64,000 nt of DNA from Beijerinckia sp. 28-YEA-48 (GCF_900104955.1 NZ_FNSI01000001.1:964001-1028000); one strand, 5' to 3'. Shown: positions 1 through 9,736, counted from the first letter of the stretch. Notes: generated from the sequence alone by a model not told the origin. Numbers and translations: made by a program.

Positions 1-474
1 TAAGGTCTATCGTCATCGTCTTTTTCATTTTCGGTTGGGAGGGCTGGAACCTCGCCTTGAATAGAGATGCCGGCGTAATGACAGAGTTGTCCTATTGAAA
101 GCGAAGCATGTAAAGATGGGCCTATACGCTCATTCAACAGGTGGGCGGCGTCGCTATGGACGTCCGACTGGACAGCTTTTGCAATGTCAACTGACAGCCA
201 TCCGTTTCGGTAGCGACAGTACACTTCCCGCCCGTCATGAGTTCTCCCATCGAATTGCGCGGGCCAACCATTCCGCTTCCTAAGCGATGCAAGATCGAGA
301 TTCAGGGGACTCAACTTCGGTGGCGTGAAGAAGCGCATTGATTGAGTATCGGTCACGATTGTATCCGTTAGATTCAGTATGGATTTCGCGCGGTCACGCA
401 ATTACGCCGCCGGGAAAAATTAACGACGTGGCTAAAGTCGGAACCGGTTAGTCTGGACAGCTTATCGAGGCCCC
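1..474. other. Intergenic region with no supported gene
   Basis: I see no convincing gene here. The first 98 bases hold an open frame on the plus strand with a hydrophobic start, ending in TGA at 96-98. It could be the tail of a membrane protein that begins outside the window, but 32 codons are too few to judge. A 62-codon frame at 95-283 lacks a ribosome-binding site and has unusual composition. Confidence 0.4.
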
Positions 475-684
475 TCATTCCTCAAGCGTGAAGCCGACAC
501 GGATCGTCACCTGATAATGCGCGATCTTGTCGTTATCGATAAAACCACGTGTATTGGTGACTTCGAACCAGCGCATGTTGCGAACGGTCTTGGTGGCCCG
601 CGCGATGGCGTTTTCGATCGCTTCCTCGATTGAGTCTTCCGAGGAACCAACGAGTTCGAGAATTTTGTAGACATGTTCTTGCAT
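475..684 (-). CDS. Dodecin family flavin-binding protein
   Basis: This 69-residue protein matches the dodecin family. Those are small proteins that form hollow dodecamers, bind flavins and buffer free flavin in the cytoplasm. Visible signs are the N-terminal [12 protein letters not shown] stretch, the helix rich in Glu and Ala ([13 protein letters not shown]), the conserved aromatic in NMRWFEV, and the closing beta strand YQVTIRVGF. Two starts are possible, at 690 and 684. The AGGGAG site lies 7 bases before 684 but only 1 base before 690, so 684 is preferred. The gene stands alone, tail-to-tail with nothing, and its length is normal for the family. Confidence 0.9.
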   Translation of the reverse strand: MQEHVYKILELVGSSEDSIEEAIENAIARATKTVRNMRWFEVTNTRGFIDNDKIAHYQVTIRVGFTLEE

Positions 685-787
685 GTTCATTCTCCCTGGT
701 TGGCGTGAAGCGCGATCGAACGCGTCCTCTCCCAGCGTGGCGATTATACGACGTTGGGCGTGGCTAGGCTAAGATTAATTGGGGGGA

Positions 788-1972
788 TCAGCGTCTGAAG
801 ATGCCGGCGAATGTCGCAATCGCGGCTTCGGATTCAGCGCGGTCAGGCGTCTCGTTGTCGATGCCGTAGCCCCACATGTCATTGTCGCCGGCCTGTTGCA
901 CGACGATGCCGTCGGGACGCGGCAAAACGACGACATTGCGATAATAGACGCCGTAGCGCACCTCCGGCTGCGCCGGCAGCCAGGCGATCTGGCCGCGCAC
1001 GGGTGTGATCGTCTCGTCCTTCCATAAAGCCCGCGCGCCATAGCCGGTGCAATTGACCACCACGGGCTGTTTGAGCCGTGCCAGATCAGCCGGCGTGTTG
1101 AACGTCATGGTTTCGATCTGGCCGCCTTCACGCAGAAAATCCTCAAGCAGCATTCTGGCCAGTTCGGTGACATTGAACTGCATGCTGGTGCCGTGTCTGA
1201 CATAGTTGACCGGGAAGGGATGGGAGCCGGGCGCCAGGAGACGGAAGGGCGGTGTGATGTCGGCCAATACTTTCTTCTCATATTCGGCGAAGTGAATGTC
1301 GCCGATGGAGCGTGGCTTCGGCGCATCGTCGGACAAAGCGTAGCGATCGGTCCAGGCGACGGGCTCTCCCGGCAGGCCGAGCAGGGTTTGATAGGTGGCG
1401 TAGGAGGTGCGCGCCATGTCTTCCCACAAAGCCGGGAAGGTTGGCGCCACCCTATCGGCATCGGCGATGCGCGAGTCCGGCGACCAGGTGCCGGTGGCGC
1501 GGAAGGAGCGGGTCTGCGGCGTGCGCTCCTTGGTATAGATGGTCACCCTGGCGCCGGCTCGTCGCAGCAGCAGGGCGGAGGTGAGGCCAAGCGCACCGCA
1601 GCCGATGACGGCGATGTCGCGCTTGCCGCCTTCCAGCGCATAGCGCGCGGCGATCGTGCTCGACCCCCAGGACAGCGACCAGCCGCTGCCGCCGTGGCCA
1701 TAGTTATGCACCACGCGCTTGTTGCCGACGCTCTCGACTTCAAGGCGTGGACCGGTGGCGCGGAACGGGCGCATGCAGGCGGTGATGCGCGTGATGCGAT
1801 CGGCGCTGAGATGCACCGGCGCCAGAGAGGGCACTGTGAAACGAGGAGCTTTCTCGGTTGCTGGCGGCTTTGGGGCGCTGGCCTCCTCGGCGAAGGCGCG
1901 GGTGGCGGCCACGGCGCCAAGGCCGGAGAGGCCGATCATGAAGGCACGCCGGTTGTTCGTCATCTGAGGCAT
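788..1972 (-). CDS. Tat-exported FAD oxidoreductase, permuted D-amino-acid-oxidase fold
   Basis: The 394-residue protein starts with a twin-arginine signal (NNRRAFMIGL, residues 6-15) ending near AFAEEA, so it is probably exported folded to the periplasm. The Rossmann FAD motif IGCGALGL is at residues 123-130. Before it, at residues 68-71 and 89-103, are RPFR and the HNYGHGGSGWSLSWG segment. In ordinary D-amino-acid oxidases those segments lie at the C-terminus. The protein then ends soon after the strand region that would normally precede RPFR. It therefore looks like a circularly permuted member of the DAO family. Substrate is unknown; an amine or amino acid is likely. An alternative start at 1963 (MTNNRR) is possible. 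Confidence 0.82.
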   Translation of the reverse strand: MPQMTNNRRAFMIGLSGLGAVAATRAFAEEASAPKPPATEKAPRFTVPSLAPVHLSADRITRITACMRPFRATGPRLEVESVGNKRVVHNYGHGGSGWSLSWGSSTIAARYALEGGKRDIAVIGCGALGLTSALLLRRAGARVTIYTKERTPQTRSFRATGTWSPDSRIADADRVAPTFPALWEDMARTSYATYQTLLGLPGEPVAWTDRYALSDDAPKPRSIGDIHFAEYEKKVLADITPPFRLLAPGSHPFPVNYVRHGTSMQFNVTELARMLLEDFLREGGQIETMTFNTPADLARLKQPVVVNCTGYGARALWKDETITPVRGQIAWLPAQPEVRYGVYYRNVVVLPRPDGIVVQQAGDNDMWGYGIDNETPDRAESEAAIATFAGIFRR

Positions 1973-2215
1973 GGGTTATCTCGAAGTGGCGAGGCGGGAT
2001 CGCCGATGTCGGCCAGAAAGACGGCAAGATTACGGGCGTAGGCTCGTCATGATTGTCGGCGAGGCGGGTAAAAGGCCATTGCGGTTTGGTTTTCTGTGAA
2101 TTCCTATAAAGTCGCGCCCGGCCAGATGATTGCCCTGGGGCTTTCTGCGATACAAGCTGGCTCGAGATTTCACCGGCGCGACGTCGCTACCCGCCGGATC
2201 ATAGGGCTGACGATC

Positions 2216-3370
2216 ATGTCCTTTCCATACGATGATCCGTTCTGGACGTCGGCCGCTACATTTTTGTCGTCGCACGCACGCCCTGTCGACCGGGTTCTGG
2301 CACCTGAATTGTTCTGGCGGATTGTTCCGGTGGTCAGCACCTATGGCACGACGTTCGCGCCGCAGCCGCCCGTCTACGACTGGATGGTGCTGCACAAGGG
2401 CGAGCTTGAGCTTGTTGAGCGCCAGTTTCTAACGCGAATTGCGCAAGAGGCGGTTCCGGTTTTCGCCAATGAAGTGTTCGTTATTTTCGCAGACGTGCCA
2501 GACCGGAATTTAGCGTCGGTGCGCGAGAGCGAACACGTCCGCGCCTTCGAGGAGATCGTCAAGGCGTTGCCGCCGGCACAGGCGCCGCCCGTGTCGTCGG
2601 CGCCCTTGGTCATCCGGAATTTTTCCGCGATGAACTCCGCCGAACTCCGCGAGGCCATGAACGCATTCTGGCGCATCGGTGGCTATGAATATGTCACCTT
2701 GCGCGACAAGGTCTATTACGGCGAGGTGGATACCTACGTCGATGAATTCATCGAAGATGCCCGTGACCTGGAGGTCCTGGATCTGTGTTGCGGCGATGGG
2801 CGCGTCATCCCTAAATTGCAGAACGCGCGACGGGTGATCGGCATAGATTTATCGGACGAAGCCGTCCGGCTGGCGAACGAGCGCAACAGCTCACCGAACC
2901 ATTCGTTTCAGGCGATGGATGCGGAGGCTCTCACATTCGCCGATGCCTCTTTCGATCTGGTGCTGTTCGTCGATGCGATCGAGCATGTACTGGACGCTGA
3001 AAAAGTCTTTCAGGAAATTGGACGGGTCATACGGCCAGGTGGCCGTCTCTTCGTGACTGTGGCCAACCGCGCCAGCCTGAATCAGGTCATGACCCGGAAG
3101 ATGGGATTTCCCGAATTCAAAACCAACTATCAGCATATCCGCGAGTTCGACATGGCCGAGACGCGGCGTCTGTTCGCCGATGCCGGGTTTTCGATCGAAC
3201 GGGAAGGGGGATTGTTTCTGTTCCCCTATTGGGGCGTCCCTGGCGTCGATCAACAGGTGCGCCACATCATCGACCATGACGCGGAAGTCGTCGAGCTGCA
3301 TCGGCTTCTTGGTCGGGCGGTGGGGGCGGAACATGCCTATTGTTCAGTGGTGCTAGGCAGAAAAATCTGA
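2216..3370 (+). CDS. SAM-dependent methyltransferase (class I)
   Basis: A 384-residue protein with a class I methyltransferase domain in its second half. Motif I (VLDLCCGDGRV) begins near residue 187, the acidic residue after the second strand is in GIDLSDEAV, and ASFDLVLFVDAIEHV is the post-motif strand. The first 150 residues do not match a family I recognise. The open frame extends upstream to 2096, but the ATG at 2216 begins the recognisable protein (MSFPYDDPFW). The next gene is a glycosyltransferase 37 bases downstream on the same strand, which suggests a two-gene unit for modifying a glycan or glycolipid. The substrate cannot be told. Confidence 0.8.
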   Translation: MSFPYDDPFWTSAATFLSSHARPVDRVLAPELFWRIVPVVSTYGTTFAPQPPVYDWMVLHKGELELVERQFLTRIAQEAVPVFANEVFVIFADVPDRNLASVRESEHVRAFEEIVKALPPAQAPPVSSAPLVIRNFSAMNSAELREAMNAFWRIGGYEYVTLRDKVYYGEVDTYVDEFIEDARDLEVLDLCCGDGRVIPKLQNARRVIGIDLSDEAVRLANERNSSPNHSFQAMDAEALTFADASFDLVLFVDAIEHVLDAEKVFQEIGRVIRPGGRLFVTVANRASLNQVMTRKMGFPEFKTNYQHIREFDMAETRRLFADAGFSIEREGGLFLFPYWGVPGVDQQVRHIIDHDAEVVELHRLLGRAVGAEHAYCSVVLGRKI

Positions 3371-3407
3371 AGTGCGGCGGCGGAATTTTATCGGATTGAG
3401 TTGAACC

Positions 3408-4766
3408 ATGCGCGTTTGTCTTGACGCTTATTCAATAGATCTTCCGCATCAAACCGGCATTGGCGTTTATGCGCGCAGCCTCGCCGCGGCCTATCGCGCC
3501 AACGGCGTGATGGTCGACGGCTTGTTCGGACGTATTGCACCCCGGTTCGATGATCCCGAATTGGCGGAGATAGCCTTCCATCGTCAGGGCATAGTGGTCG
3601 GCGATCTGCCATTGCGGGAGCGGTTGCGGTGGTTCACAGATGGCCTGATGGGAAAGGTCCAGGCGTCTCGTGTCGAGCGGTCGGGGACCGTGCAGTATAG
3701 GCCGGTTGCCGAGCGGTTCAGCTGTCTTGACGGTGTTTTGAATGCGCCCATGCCGTTGGGGCGGGCGCAGCGCCATTTCGCCAAAACCGGCCGGTTTCTG
3801 ACAGTCCGTCTGCCCAAAGACGTGGAGCTGATGCACTGGACCATGCCCGTGCCAATCCGGGCTGAGGGCATCAAAAATATCTATACGATTCTCGATTTGA
3901 TTCCGTTTGTTCTGCCCTATGCGACGCTCGGCAATGCGGAGCATGAAATGAAGATGTTCCGCACCATTCTTGAGACGGCTGATCAGATTGTCACGATCTC
4001 GGAGTTCAGCCGTAGCGAGATTGCCCGCATCTTTGCCGTCGACAAGGAGAGCATCCTAAACACCTATCTTAGCGCGAGCACCGAGGCGACGATTGCTGCT
4101 GCGCCCGAGGATGAAATCGAGAAATTCGTTGCGGCGTCGGCGGGACTGCAACTGCGTAACTATCTCCTCTTCGTTGGCGCCATCGAACCGCGCAAGAACG
4201 TTGAGAGAATGATCGACGCCTATTTGAAATCCGCCACCACGCTGCCCCTCGTGGTCTGCTCGAGTTCCGGTTGGCTCAATGAAGAGACGATCACGCGTCT
4301 GGACTTTCTGTCCCGCAGTCTTGATGGGACGAGCCGGATGAATGGGGGAGGCAAGCGGATCATACGCATCAACAAGGCAAAGGATGCGGATATTGCGCGT
4401 TTGATCCGGGGCGCTCGCGCCGTCGTGTTTCCTTCTCTCTATGAAGGGTTTGGCTTGCCAGTTCTCGAGGCGATGCAATTGGGAACCCCGGTGATCACGT
4501 CCAACACGGCATCGATGGCCGAAATTGCGGCCGATGCCGCGATCTTGGTCGATCCTTTTGCAGTCGATGAACTGGCGCGCGCGATGGAGACCATCAGCAG
4601 CGACGACGTAACTTGGAGCCAGCTTGCGGCGGCTGGGCTGGCCAGGGCGGAGACGTTTTCGCCGAAGGCTTTCGCCGAGCGCATGCGTGTTGTTTTGAAT
4701 ATGCCGGACCGTGTCCGCGCCAAGGTGCCGTTGACGAGCGCAGAAGGCGCGCCTGCTGGTCTGTGA
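3408..4766 (+). CDS. Glycosyltransferase, GT4 type (GT-B fold)
   Basis: A 452-residue retaining-type glycosyltransferase. The N-terminal domain begins RVCLDAYSI and has the glycine-rich HQTGIGVYARSL loop typical of GT-B folds. The donor-binding C-terminal half carries FVGAIEPRKNV and the EX7E motif at residues 346-354 (YEGFGLPVLE), followed by GTPVITSN. GT4 enzymes move sugars such as mannose or glucose from nucleotide donors to polysaccharide or lipid acceptors in the cytoplasm. The preceding methyltransferase is on the same strand, so both may act in one surface-glycan pathway, although no other polysaccharide genes are nearby. Confidence 0.88.
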   Translation: MRVCLDAYSIDLPHQTGIGVYARSLAAAYRANGVMVDGLFGRIAPRFDDPELAEIAFHRQGIVVGDLPLRERLRWFTDGLMGKVQASRVERSGTVQYRPVAERFSCLDGVLNAPMPLGRAQRHFAKTGRFLTVRLPKDVELMHWTMPVPIRAEGIKNIYTILDLIPFVLPYATLGNAEHEMKMFRTILETADQIVTISEFSRSEIARIFAVDKESILNTYLSASTEATIAAAPEDEIEKFVAASAGLQLRNYLLFVGAIEPRKNVERMIDAYLKSATTLPLVVCSSSGWLNEETITRLDFLSRSLDGTSRMNGGGKRIIRINKAKDADIARLIRGARAVVFPSLYEGFGLPVLEAMQLGTPVITSNTASMAEIAADAAILVDPFAVDELARAMETISSDDVTWSQLAAAGLARAETFSPKAFAERMRVVLNMPDRVRAKVPLTSAEGAPAGL

Positions 4767-4797
4767 CCTATCGGATTTGGCGCAGGTGTGGCTTGGC

Positions 4798-6189
4798 TTA
4801 TCTTAGAACACCGCTGGTGAAGGCGGCGAGCGCGAAACAGGCGAGCGCCACCACCAATATGAACCAGTAATAGCCGGTCGGGTTTTCCAGCGCCGCGTTC
4901 GAGGGATTGGCCGGATCGTAGTGAACGTCGACATCGCTGCCGAGTGGATAGTGAGCGATGGTCTTTTCGGCGAAGCCACGCGCGCCGGAGACGCCGATGC
5001 CGAATTTGATCTGGCGGCCGTGGTAGTCGAGCCCGCGCACTTGATAGGTATATTCGACCGCTGGCGCGTAAGCGGTGCGCGAACGTCCGTCCTCCATCTT
5101 GTGAATGGTTTCCACTTCGCTCGTGATGATCCGTCCACGCACGACCGGCCAATTGGCGGCGGCGCGCGAAGCGCGGTAGCCGGCGACGAACGCCAGGAGC
5201 AGCAGCAAGCCGAAACAGATGGCGAAGACCGTGGCAGGGGCATTGCCGTTTGGCAGATGATCGCCGAGGAGGCGCGTCGCATTGGTGACAAGATACCAGA
5301 CGACGAGCGCAAATAGCGCCAGGGCCGCGAAGCCGATGAGGCAGCCTTTGCCCATGCCGGAGGGCGGATCGCGCTCCAGCACGCAGTCATTTGGGTTCTT
5401 CGGATTGTAAAACACTTTGACGACGGCGCCGACAGGATAGCGTTGCAGGGTGGCCTCGGTGTTGGCGCCACCAGAATCTTCGCCGATGCCGATACGCTGG
5501 CTGCTCCACCTGCGTCCATCGGTGGTGAATTCATAGGCGACCGACGGCACGTTATGGACTTGAAGCGTGTCGCTCGTTCCCTTGCTGTGGCGCGCTTCGA
5601 GGGTCGAGCGGGTGATCCGTCCCATGGCGCTCGGCCAATGCGCCGCCTTGCGCATTTCGATCATCTTCACGGCGAACGCGAGGATGAGGAGCATGAGGAT
5701 CGGCAGGAAGATCAGGCCGATCCAGAACGTATGATAATTGGTGAAAGGTAGCGCATTGCGCCAGGAATTGTCGCTGCCGTCCAGCAGCGTGAAGGCCAGG
5801 ACGACGAGGGCGATGGTGCCGACCATGATCGCCACGGCCCAGGCGGGTGGTTCCGCCATGCCTCTGTTGGTGGGGATTGCGGCGGAGCTCGCCTCGGCTT
5901 CCTGCCGCCATTTGCAGGCGCGGGCCCAGGATCGGTCGCGGTGCAGATATTTGCCCAACAAGGCTTTCAGCGTCGCGGCATCGATGGTGTCGATCGAACG
6001 CTGACGTTGATCGTTTCTCCGGCTATGGAGACGGAAGGCGCTGCCTTCGGCAAAGGCCTCGACAGAGGTGCCATCGTCGGACGCGAGACGGAGGAACCAG
6101 CCGGCTGGATAGGGCGTCGCGTCGATCGCGGCGGCGATATCGTCAGATGTCGGGCGGGCGATGAGGCGGTTGTTGACGTTGAGTTCCAG
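4798..6189 (-). CDS. DUF3592 membrane protein with two domain copies; probable CTG start
   Basis: The protein has two DUF3592 copies, each a membrane segment followed by a beta-rich external domain ending in a YPVG/YPLG...V.V.Y(N/D)P.NP signature (FYNPKNPND and HYDPANPSN). There are about four membrane spans. The frame stays open upstream of the first standard start (TTG at 5961) and reads as a normal protein (DDIAAAIDATPYPAGWFLRL) back to a stop at 6220. The only possible starts there are CTG codons. The one at 6189 has GGAG 7 bases before it. The full product would be 463 residues. Role unknown; it overlaps nothing and sits downstream of bpt on the same strand. Confidence 0.72.
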   Translation of the reverse strand: MELNVNNRLIARPTSDDIAAAIDATPYPAGWFLRLASDDGTSVEAFAEGSAFRLHSRRNDQRQRSIDTIDAATLKALLGKYLHRDRSWARACKWRQEAEASSAAIPTNRGMAEPPAWAVAIMVGTIALVVLAFTLLDGSDNSWRNALPFTNYHTFWIGLIFLPILMLLILAFAVKMIEMRKAAHWPSAMGRITRSTLEARHSKGTSDTLQVHNVPSVAYEFTTDGRRWSSQRIGIGEDSGGANTEATLQRYPVGAVVKVFYNPKNPNDCVLERDPPSGMGKGCLIGFAALALFALVVWYLVTNATRLLGDHLPNGNAPATVFAICFGLLLLLAFVAGYRASRAAANWPVVRGRIITSEVETIHKMEDGRSRTAYAPAVEYTYQVRGLDYHGRQIKFGIGVSGARGFAEKTIAHYPLGSDVDVHYDPANPSNAALENPTGYYWFILVVALACFALAAFTSGVLR

Positions 6190-6268
6190 GGCCCGGCTCC
6201 ATGGCAGTCCATGGTCAGCCTATGCCTGTCCAGCGGTTGGCGAAATGTGTGCGGGCACACAAGGCCGT

Positions 6269-7015
6269 TCAGTCGACCACGTCCCAGCCGTCCATGCCGA
6301 GCCGCTCCTGCGGCAGGAAGCGGGCCTTGTAGGCCATCTTGCGCGAGCCATCGACCCAATAGCCGAGATAGAGGTGGGGTAGGCCGAGGCGGCGCGTGCG
6401 CTCGATATGATCGAGGATCATGAAGGTGCCAAGTGAGCGGTCCGCGTGTTCGGTATCGTAGAAGGAATAGACCATCGACAGGCCATCGGCGAGCACATCG
6501 GTGAGGCAGACGGCGATCAATGGACCGGTGCCGCGTCCGTTGATGGAGCTGTCGGGGCCACGGCGGCGATATTCGACCAGCCTGGTTTCGACATGGGTGT
6601 CCTCGATCATCATCGTGTAATCGAGCACGTTCATGTCGGCCATGCCGCCATCGCCGTGGCGGGCGTCGAGATAGCCGCGAAACAGCGAATATTGTTCCGA
6701 GGTCGGCCGTGCGGGCAGGGAGGCGCCGATGAGATCGCTGTTGGCGTCGAGCACGCGGCGCATGTTGCGGGTCGGCTTGAACTCGTCGACGCGGACGCGC
6801 ACCGAAACGCAGGCGCGGCATTCCTCGCAGGCGGGACGATAGGCAATGGTCTGGGAGCGACGGAAGCCGCTTTCGGTGAGCGCATTGTTCAGCGCCACCG
6901 CCTTGCGCCCGACCAGATGGGTAAACACCTTCCGCTCCTCCCGCCCCGGCAGATAAGGGCAGGGCGAAGGCGAGGTGAGATAGAATTGCGGGGCGTCGCG
7001 CGGTTCGCTCGTCAC
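6269..7015 (-). CDS. bpt: Aspartate/glutamate leucyltransferase
   Basis: A 248-residue aminoacyl-tRNA protein transferase of the Bpt family, which attaches leucine to proteins with N-terminal Asp or Glu and so feeds the N-end rule degradation pathway through ClpS and ClpAP. Signs are the N-terminal [21 protein letters not shown], the paired cysteines in [15 protein letters not shown], the YSFYDTE segment and [18 protein letters not shown] near the end. Length is normal. The DUF3592 gene follows on the same strand after about 80 bases. This gene is widespread in alphaproteobacteria. Confidence 0.95.
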   Translation of the reverse strand: MTSEPRDAPQFYLTSPSPCPYLPGREERKVFTHLVGRKAVALNNALTESGFRRSQTIAYRPACEECRACVSVRVRVDEFKPTRNMRRVLDANSDLIGASLPARPTSEQYSLFRGYLDARHGDGGMADMNVLDYTMMIEDTHVETRLVEYRRRGPDSSINGRGTGPLIAVCLTDVLADGLSMVYSFYDTEHADRSLGTFMILDHIERTRRLGLPHLYLGYWVDGSRKMAYKARFLPQERLGMDGWDVVD

Positions 7016-7125
7016 GCTCCGAAGACTCCAGCGTTCATCATCCCCGTAAGGTTAGCAAAAAGGCTTACGAAAGCCAGAACATCTTCGGGGCGAACCTCCA
7101 GATATTAGGTGTAAGCGGCCCTCTA

Positions 7126-7752
7126 TTACCGCATGAGCGCATAAGGCCCGCCCCGTTCGACGGCGGCGAGATAGGCCGGGCGGGCGTGGATGCGCTGGAG
7201 AAAAGCGGCGGTTTTCGGCCGCGCCTTGCCGTCGCCACGGGCGGCGGCGGCCTCGATGGGAAAGCTCATCTGGATGTCGGCGGCGGTAAAGGCATCGCCG
7301 GCGAACCATTCGGATTGGCCAAGCGCCGTCTCCCAATAATCGGCATGCTGGGCGAGCTGCGGATCGATGAAGCCTGCGACGGCGCCCTCCGTGTTGGGCA
7401 GGCGCGAAAGCACCAGTTTCATCAGCAACGGCGGCATGGCGGAGCCCTCGGCATAATGCATCCACATGCGATAGCGCTGGCGCTCTGGTGTGCCCGCCGC
7501 CGGGATCAGGCGGCCGTTGCCATAGGTCTCCACCAGATGTTCGAGAATGGCGCCGGACTCGGCATAGGTCTCGCCGTTGTCGGTGATGACGGGCGATTTG
7601 CCGAGCGGATGAATGGCGCGCAGCGCCGGTGGCGCGAGCATGGTTTTGGGGTCGCGCTCATAGCGGACGATTTCGTAAGGGAGCCCCAATTCCTCCAGTA
7701 GCCAGAGCACGCGCTGGGAGCGGGAATTGTTGAGGTGGTGAACCGTGATCAT
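7126..7752 (-). CDS. Glutathione S-transferase
   Basis: A 208-residue cytosolic glutathione S-transferase. The thioredoxin-like N-terminal domain (residues 1-80) includes HHLNNSRSQRVLWLLEELGLPYE and the PVITDNGETYAESGAILEHL segment, with the cis-proline and the glutathione-binding Glu-Ser pair. The all-helical C-terminal domain carries FTAADIQMSFPIEAA, a common N-capping box. Such enzymes conjugate glutathione to electrophiles or act as reductases; the natural substrate is not visible. The gene is read toward bpt and lies back-to-back with a DUF2306 gene. Confidence 0.92.
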   Translation of the reverse strand: MITVHHLNNSRSQRVLWLLEELGLPYEIVRYERDPKTMLAPPALRAIHPLGKSPVITDNGETYAESGAILEHLVETYGNGRLIPAAGTPERQRYRMWMHYAEGSAMPPLLMKLVLSRLPNTEGAVAGFIDPQLAQHADYWETALGQSEWFAGDAFTAADIQMSFPIEAAAARGDGKARPKTAAFLQRIHARPAYLAAVERGGPYALMR

Positions 7753-7916
7753 GAGGGTTCCTGAAGGGTTCGAGGGGCTTGAAGCTCAATGTAAATAGAA
7801 TTAACATTACAAAATCAAGGAATCAACGACGGGCCTCCCTTGCGGCTTTCGCAGCTGAGCGGACGCCGCGACCGGCTGAGGGTGCGGGTCAAGAGTGGCC
7901 AAATTGGAGAGAATTC

Positions 7917-8315
7917 ATGTCGCTTGCGCCGCTGCTGGCCGCGCCTCTCGCCATCCAGATTCATGCCTTCGCGGCGATGGCCGCCTTCGCGCTTGGCGTC
8001 GTTCAGTTCGCCGCGTCGAAGGGCACGCTGCCGCATCGCACGTTTGGTTGGATCTGGGTTGGGCTGATGCTGGCGGTGGCGCTGTCGTCGTTCTGGATTC
8101 ACGAACTGCGCCTGTTCGGGCCATGGAGCCCGATCCATTTCCTGTCGATCTTCACCTTGGTGACGCTGCCGCTCGCGGTCTACGCGGCGCATAAGCACAA
8201 GGTGCGCGTGCATCAGCGCGCCATGATCGGCTTGTTCGTTGGGGCGCTGGTGATCGCCGGGCTGTTCACCTTCATTCCCGGCCGCTTGATGGCGCGGGTG
8301 GTTTTGGGTGGTTAG
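7917..8315 (+). CDS. DUF2306 family membrane protein
   Basis: A 132-residue integral membrane protein with four predicted spans and short loops containing histidines (LPHRTFGW and VHQRAMIG), as in DUF2306 proteins. The open frame begins at 7779, but the ATG at 7917 follows a good GGAGAG site 6 bases upstream and gives a clean membrane protein. Function is unknown. Its stop codon region overlaps the convergent MFS gene by 4 bases (8312-8315). Confidence 0.8.
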   Translation: MSLAPLLAAPLAIQIHAFAAMAAFALGVVQFAASKGTLPHRTFGWIWVGLMLAVALSSFWIHELRLFGPWSPIHFLSIFTLVTLPLAVYAAHKHKVRVHQRAMIGLFVGALVIAGLFTFIPGRLMARVVLGG

Positions 8316-9736
8316 GCCGGGCAGCTGCGATCGGCATTCGCTTCCTGCTTCGTGCCGTGGGGCATGTCCTTCGACGCGGCGCGATCGAGCCACAAAAGCG
8401 AGAGCAGCGCGCCAGAGAGGAAAAGGATGACGGCGAGGGCGAGAGACAGCAGCATGCCGTCCATGAAAGCGTGTTCTGAGATGTCGCGCACGAGATAGCC
8501 GCAGACTGCCACGCCCAGCATGCCGCCGACTTGCCGGGCGGTGTTGAGCACACCCGAGGCGAGGCCGGCGCGCGAGGGCTCTACGGCGGAGAGCGTCATG
8601 TTGGTGATGGTGGGCACCACCAGGGCAAGGCCGCCGGCCGCCATCAGCATCGGCACGATGAGCAGCGCATAGGAGCCCGTCGTCACGGCGCCCAGGAGCA
8701 GCAGATAGCCGCTGGCCGCCAGCATTTGGCCCAGCACCATCAGACGACGCGCGCCAAGACGGGTGATGAGAAGGCCGCTGGCGATATTGGCGATCATGAG
8801 TACGATGGTCATCGGCAGAAAGGCTAGCCCCGTCTCCTGCGGCGAGAACTTCTGTTGCCATTGGAAGTAGAGGCTGAAAACGAAGATCAATCCATAATAG
8901 GCGAAATTCAAAAAGGCGCCGCTGATCGAGGCGATCGTGAAGGCACGTGATTGGAACAGCGTCAGCGGCAACATCGGCTCCGTCGTCCTGGCTTCGATCG
9001 CGATGAAGGCGACGGTGGCGATCACGGCGACCGACAGGGCAATGATGATGGTCGGATTCGTCCACCCGAGATGTCCGGCTTCGATCAACGCCGTGGCCAA
9101 TGCGGCGAGCGCGATGATGGCGGTTCCTTGTCCGGGCAGGTCGAGCGATCGGCGCGCATTGACGGGGCTGCGCGGGGCATAGCGCAGCGTGATCGCCAAT
9201 CCGATCAAGCCGATCGGCAGATTGATGAGAAAGATGCTGCGCCAGCCGAAATGGGCGACGAGAAAGCCGCCGATGACGGGGCCCGCGGCCAGCGCACTGC
9301 CGCCGGCGGCGCTCCACCAGCCCACGGCACGGTGGCGTGTCGCCTCGACCGGGAATGCCTGTTGAACGAGCGAGAGCGAATTGGGAATGAGCAGCGCCGC
9401 GCCCGCACCCTGAACGAGGCGCGCCATAACCAATGTCATCAGCGTGGGGGCGAGGCCACAGGCGACGGAGGCGGCCGTGAACAGGACGAAGCCGGCAACG
9501 AAGACCTTGCGCGCGCCAAAGCGGTCGCCCAGCGTTCCAGTGGTGAGAAGCAGGGCGGCGAAGATCAGCGTATAGGCGTTGACCACCCATTCGAGGCCGG
9601 CGACGTTTGTTGAGAAGTCGGCACGGAAGGCGTCGAGCGCGACATTGACGACGCTGACATCAACGACAACGACGACGAAGCCGAGGGCGGCGCCGATGAG
9701 CGTGAGCCGCGACCGGGAGGCGGGAGAAGGCGACAT
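8312..9736 (-). CDS. MFS drug exporter, DHA2 (14-span) family
   Basis: A 474-residue major facilitator with about 14 hydrophobic spans. Motif A is GTLGDRFGARKVF, the antiporter-like segment is GAGAALLIPNSLSLV, and WWSAAGGSALAAGPVIGGFLV matches motif C of EmrB/QacA proton-coupled multidrug exporters. It should export toxic hydrophobic compounds using proton-motive force. It is divergent from the LysR regulator at 9859, with 122 bases between them, so that regulator is its likely controller. No membrane fusion or outer-membrane partner is adjacent. Confidence 0.9.
   Translation of the reverse strand: MSPSPASRSRLTLIGAALGFVVVVVDVSVVNVALDAFRADFSTNVAGLEWVVNAYTLIFAALLLTTGTLGDRFGARKVFVAGFVLFTAASVACGLAPTLMTLVMARLVQGAGAALLIPNSLSLVQQAFPVEATRHRAVGWWSAAGGSALAAGPVIGGFLVAHFGWRSIFLINLPIGLIGLAITLRYAPRSPVNARRSLDLPGQGTAIIALAALATALIEAGHLGWTNPTIIIALSVAVIATVAFIAIEARTTEPMLPLTLFQSRAFTIASISGAFLNFAYYGLIFVFSLYFQWQQKFSPQETGLAFLPMTIVLMIANIASGLLITRLGARRLMVLGQMLAASGYLLLLGAVTTGSYALLIVPMLMAAGGLALVVPTITNMTLSAVEPSRAGLASGVLNTARQVGGMLGVAVCGYLVRDISEHAFMDGMLLSLALAVILFLSGALLSLLWLDRAASKDMPHGTKQEANADRSCPA

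Noticed and set aside
95..283. 62-codon plus-strand frame near the window start
   Set aside because: No ribosome-binding site, odd amino-acid composition and no resemblance to a known protein.
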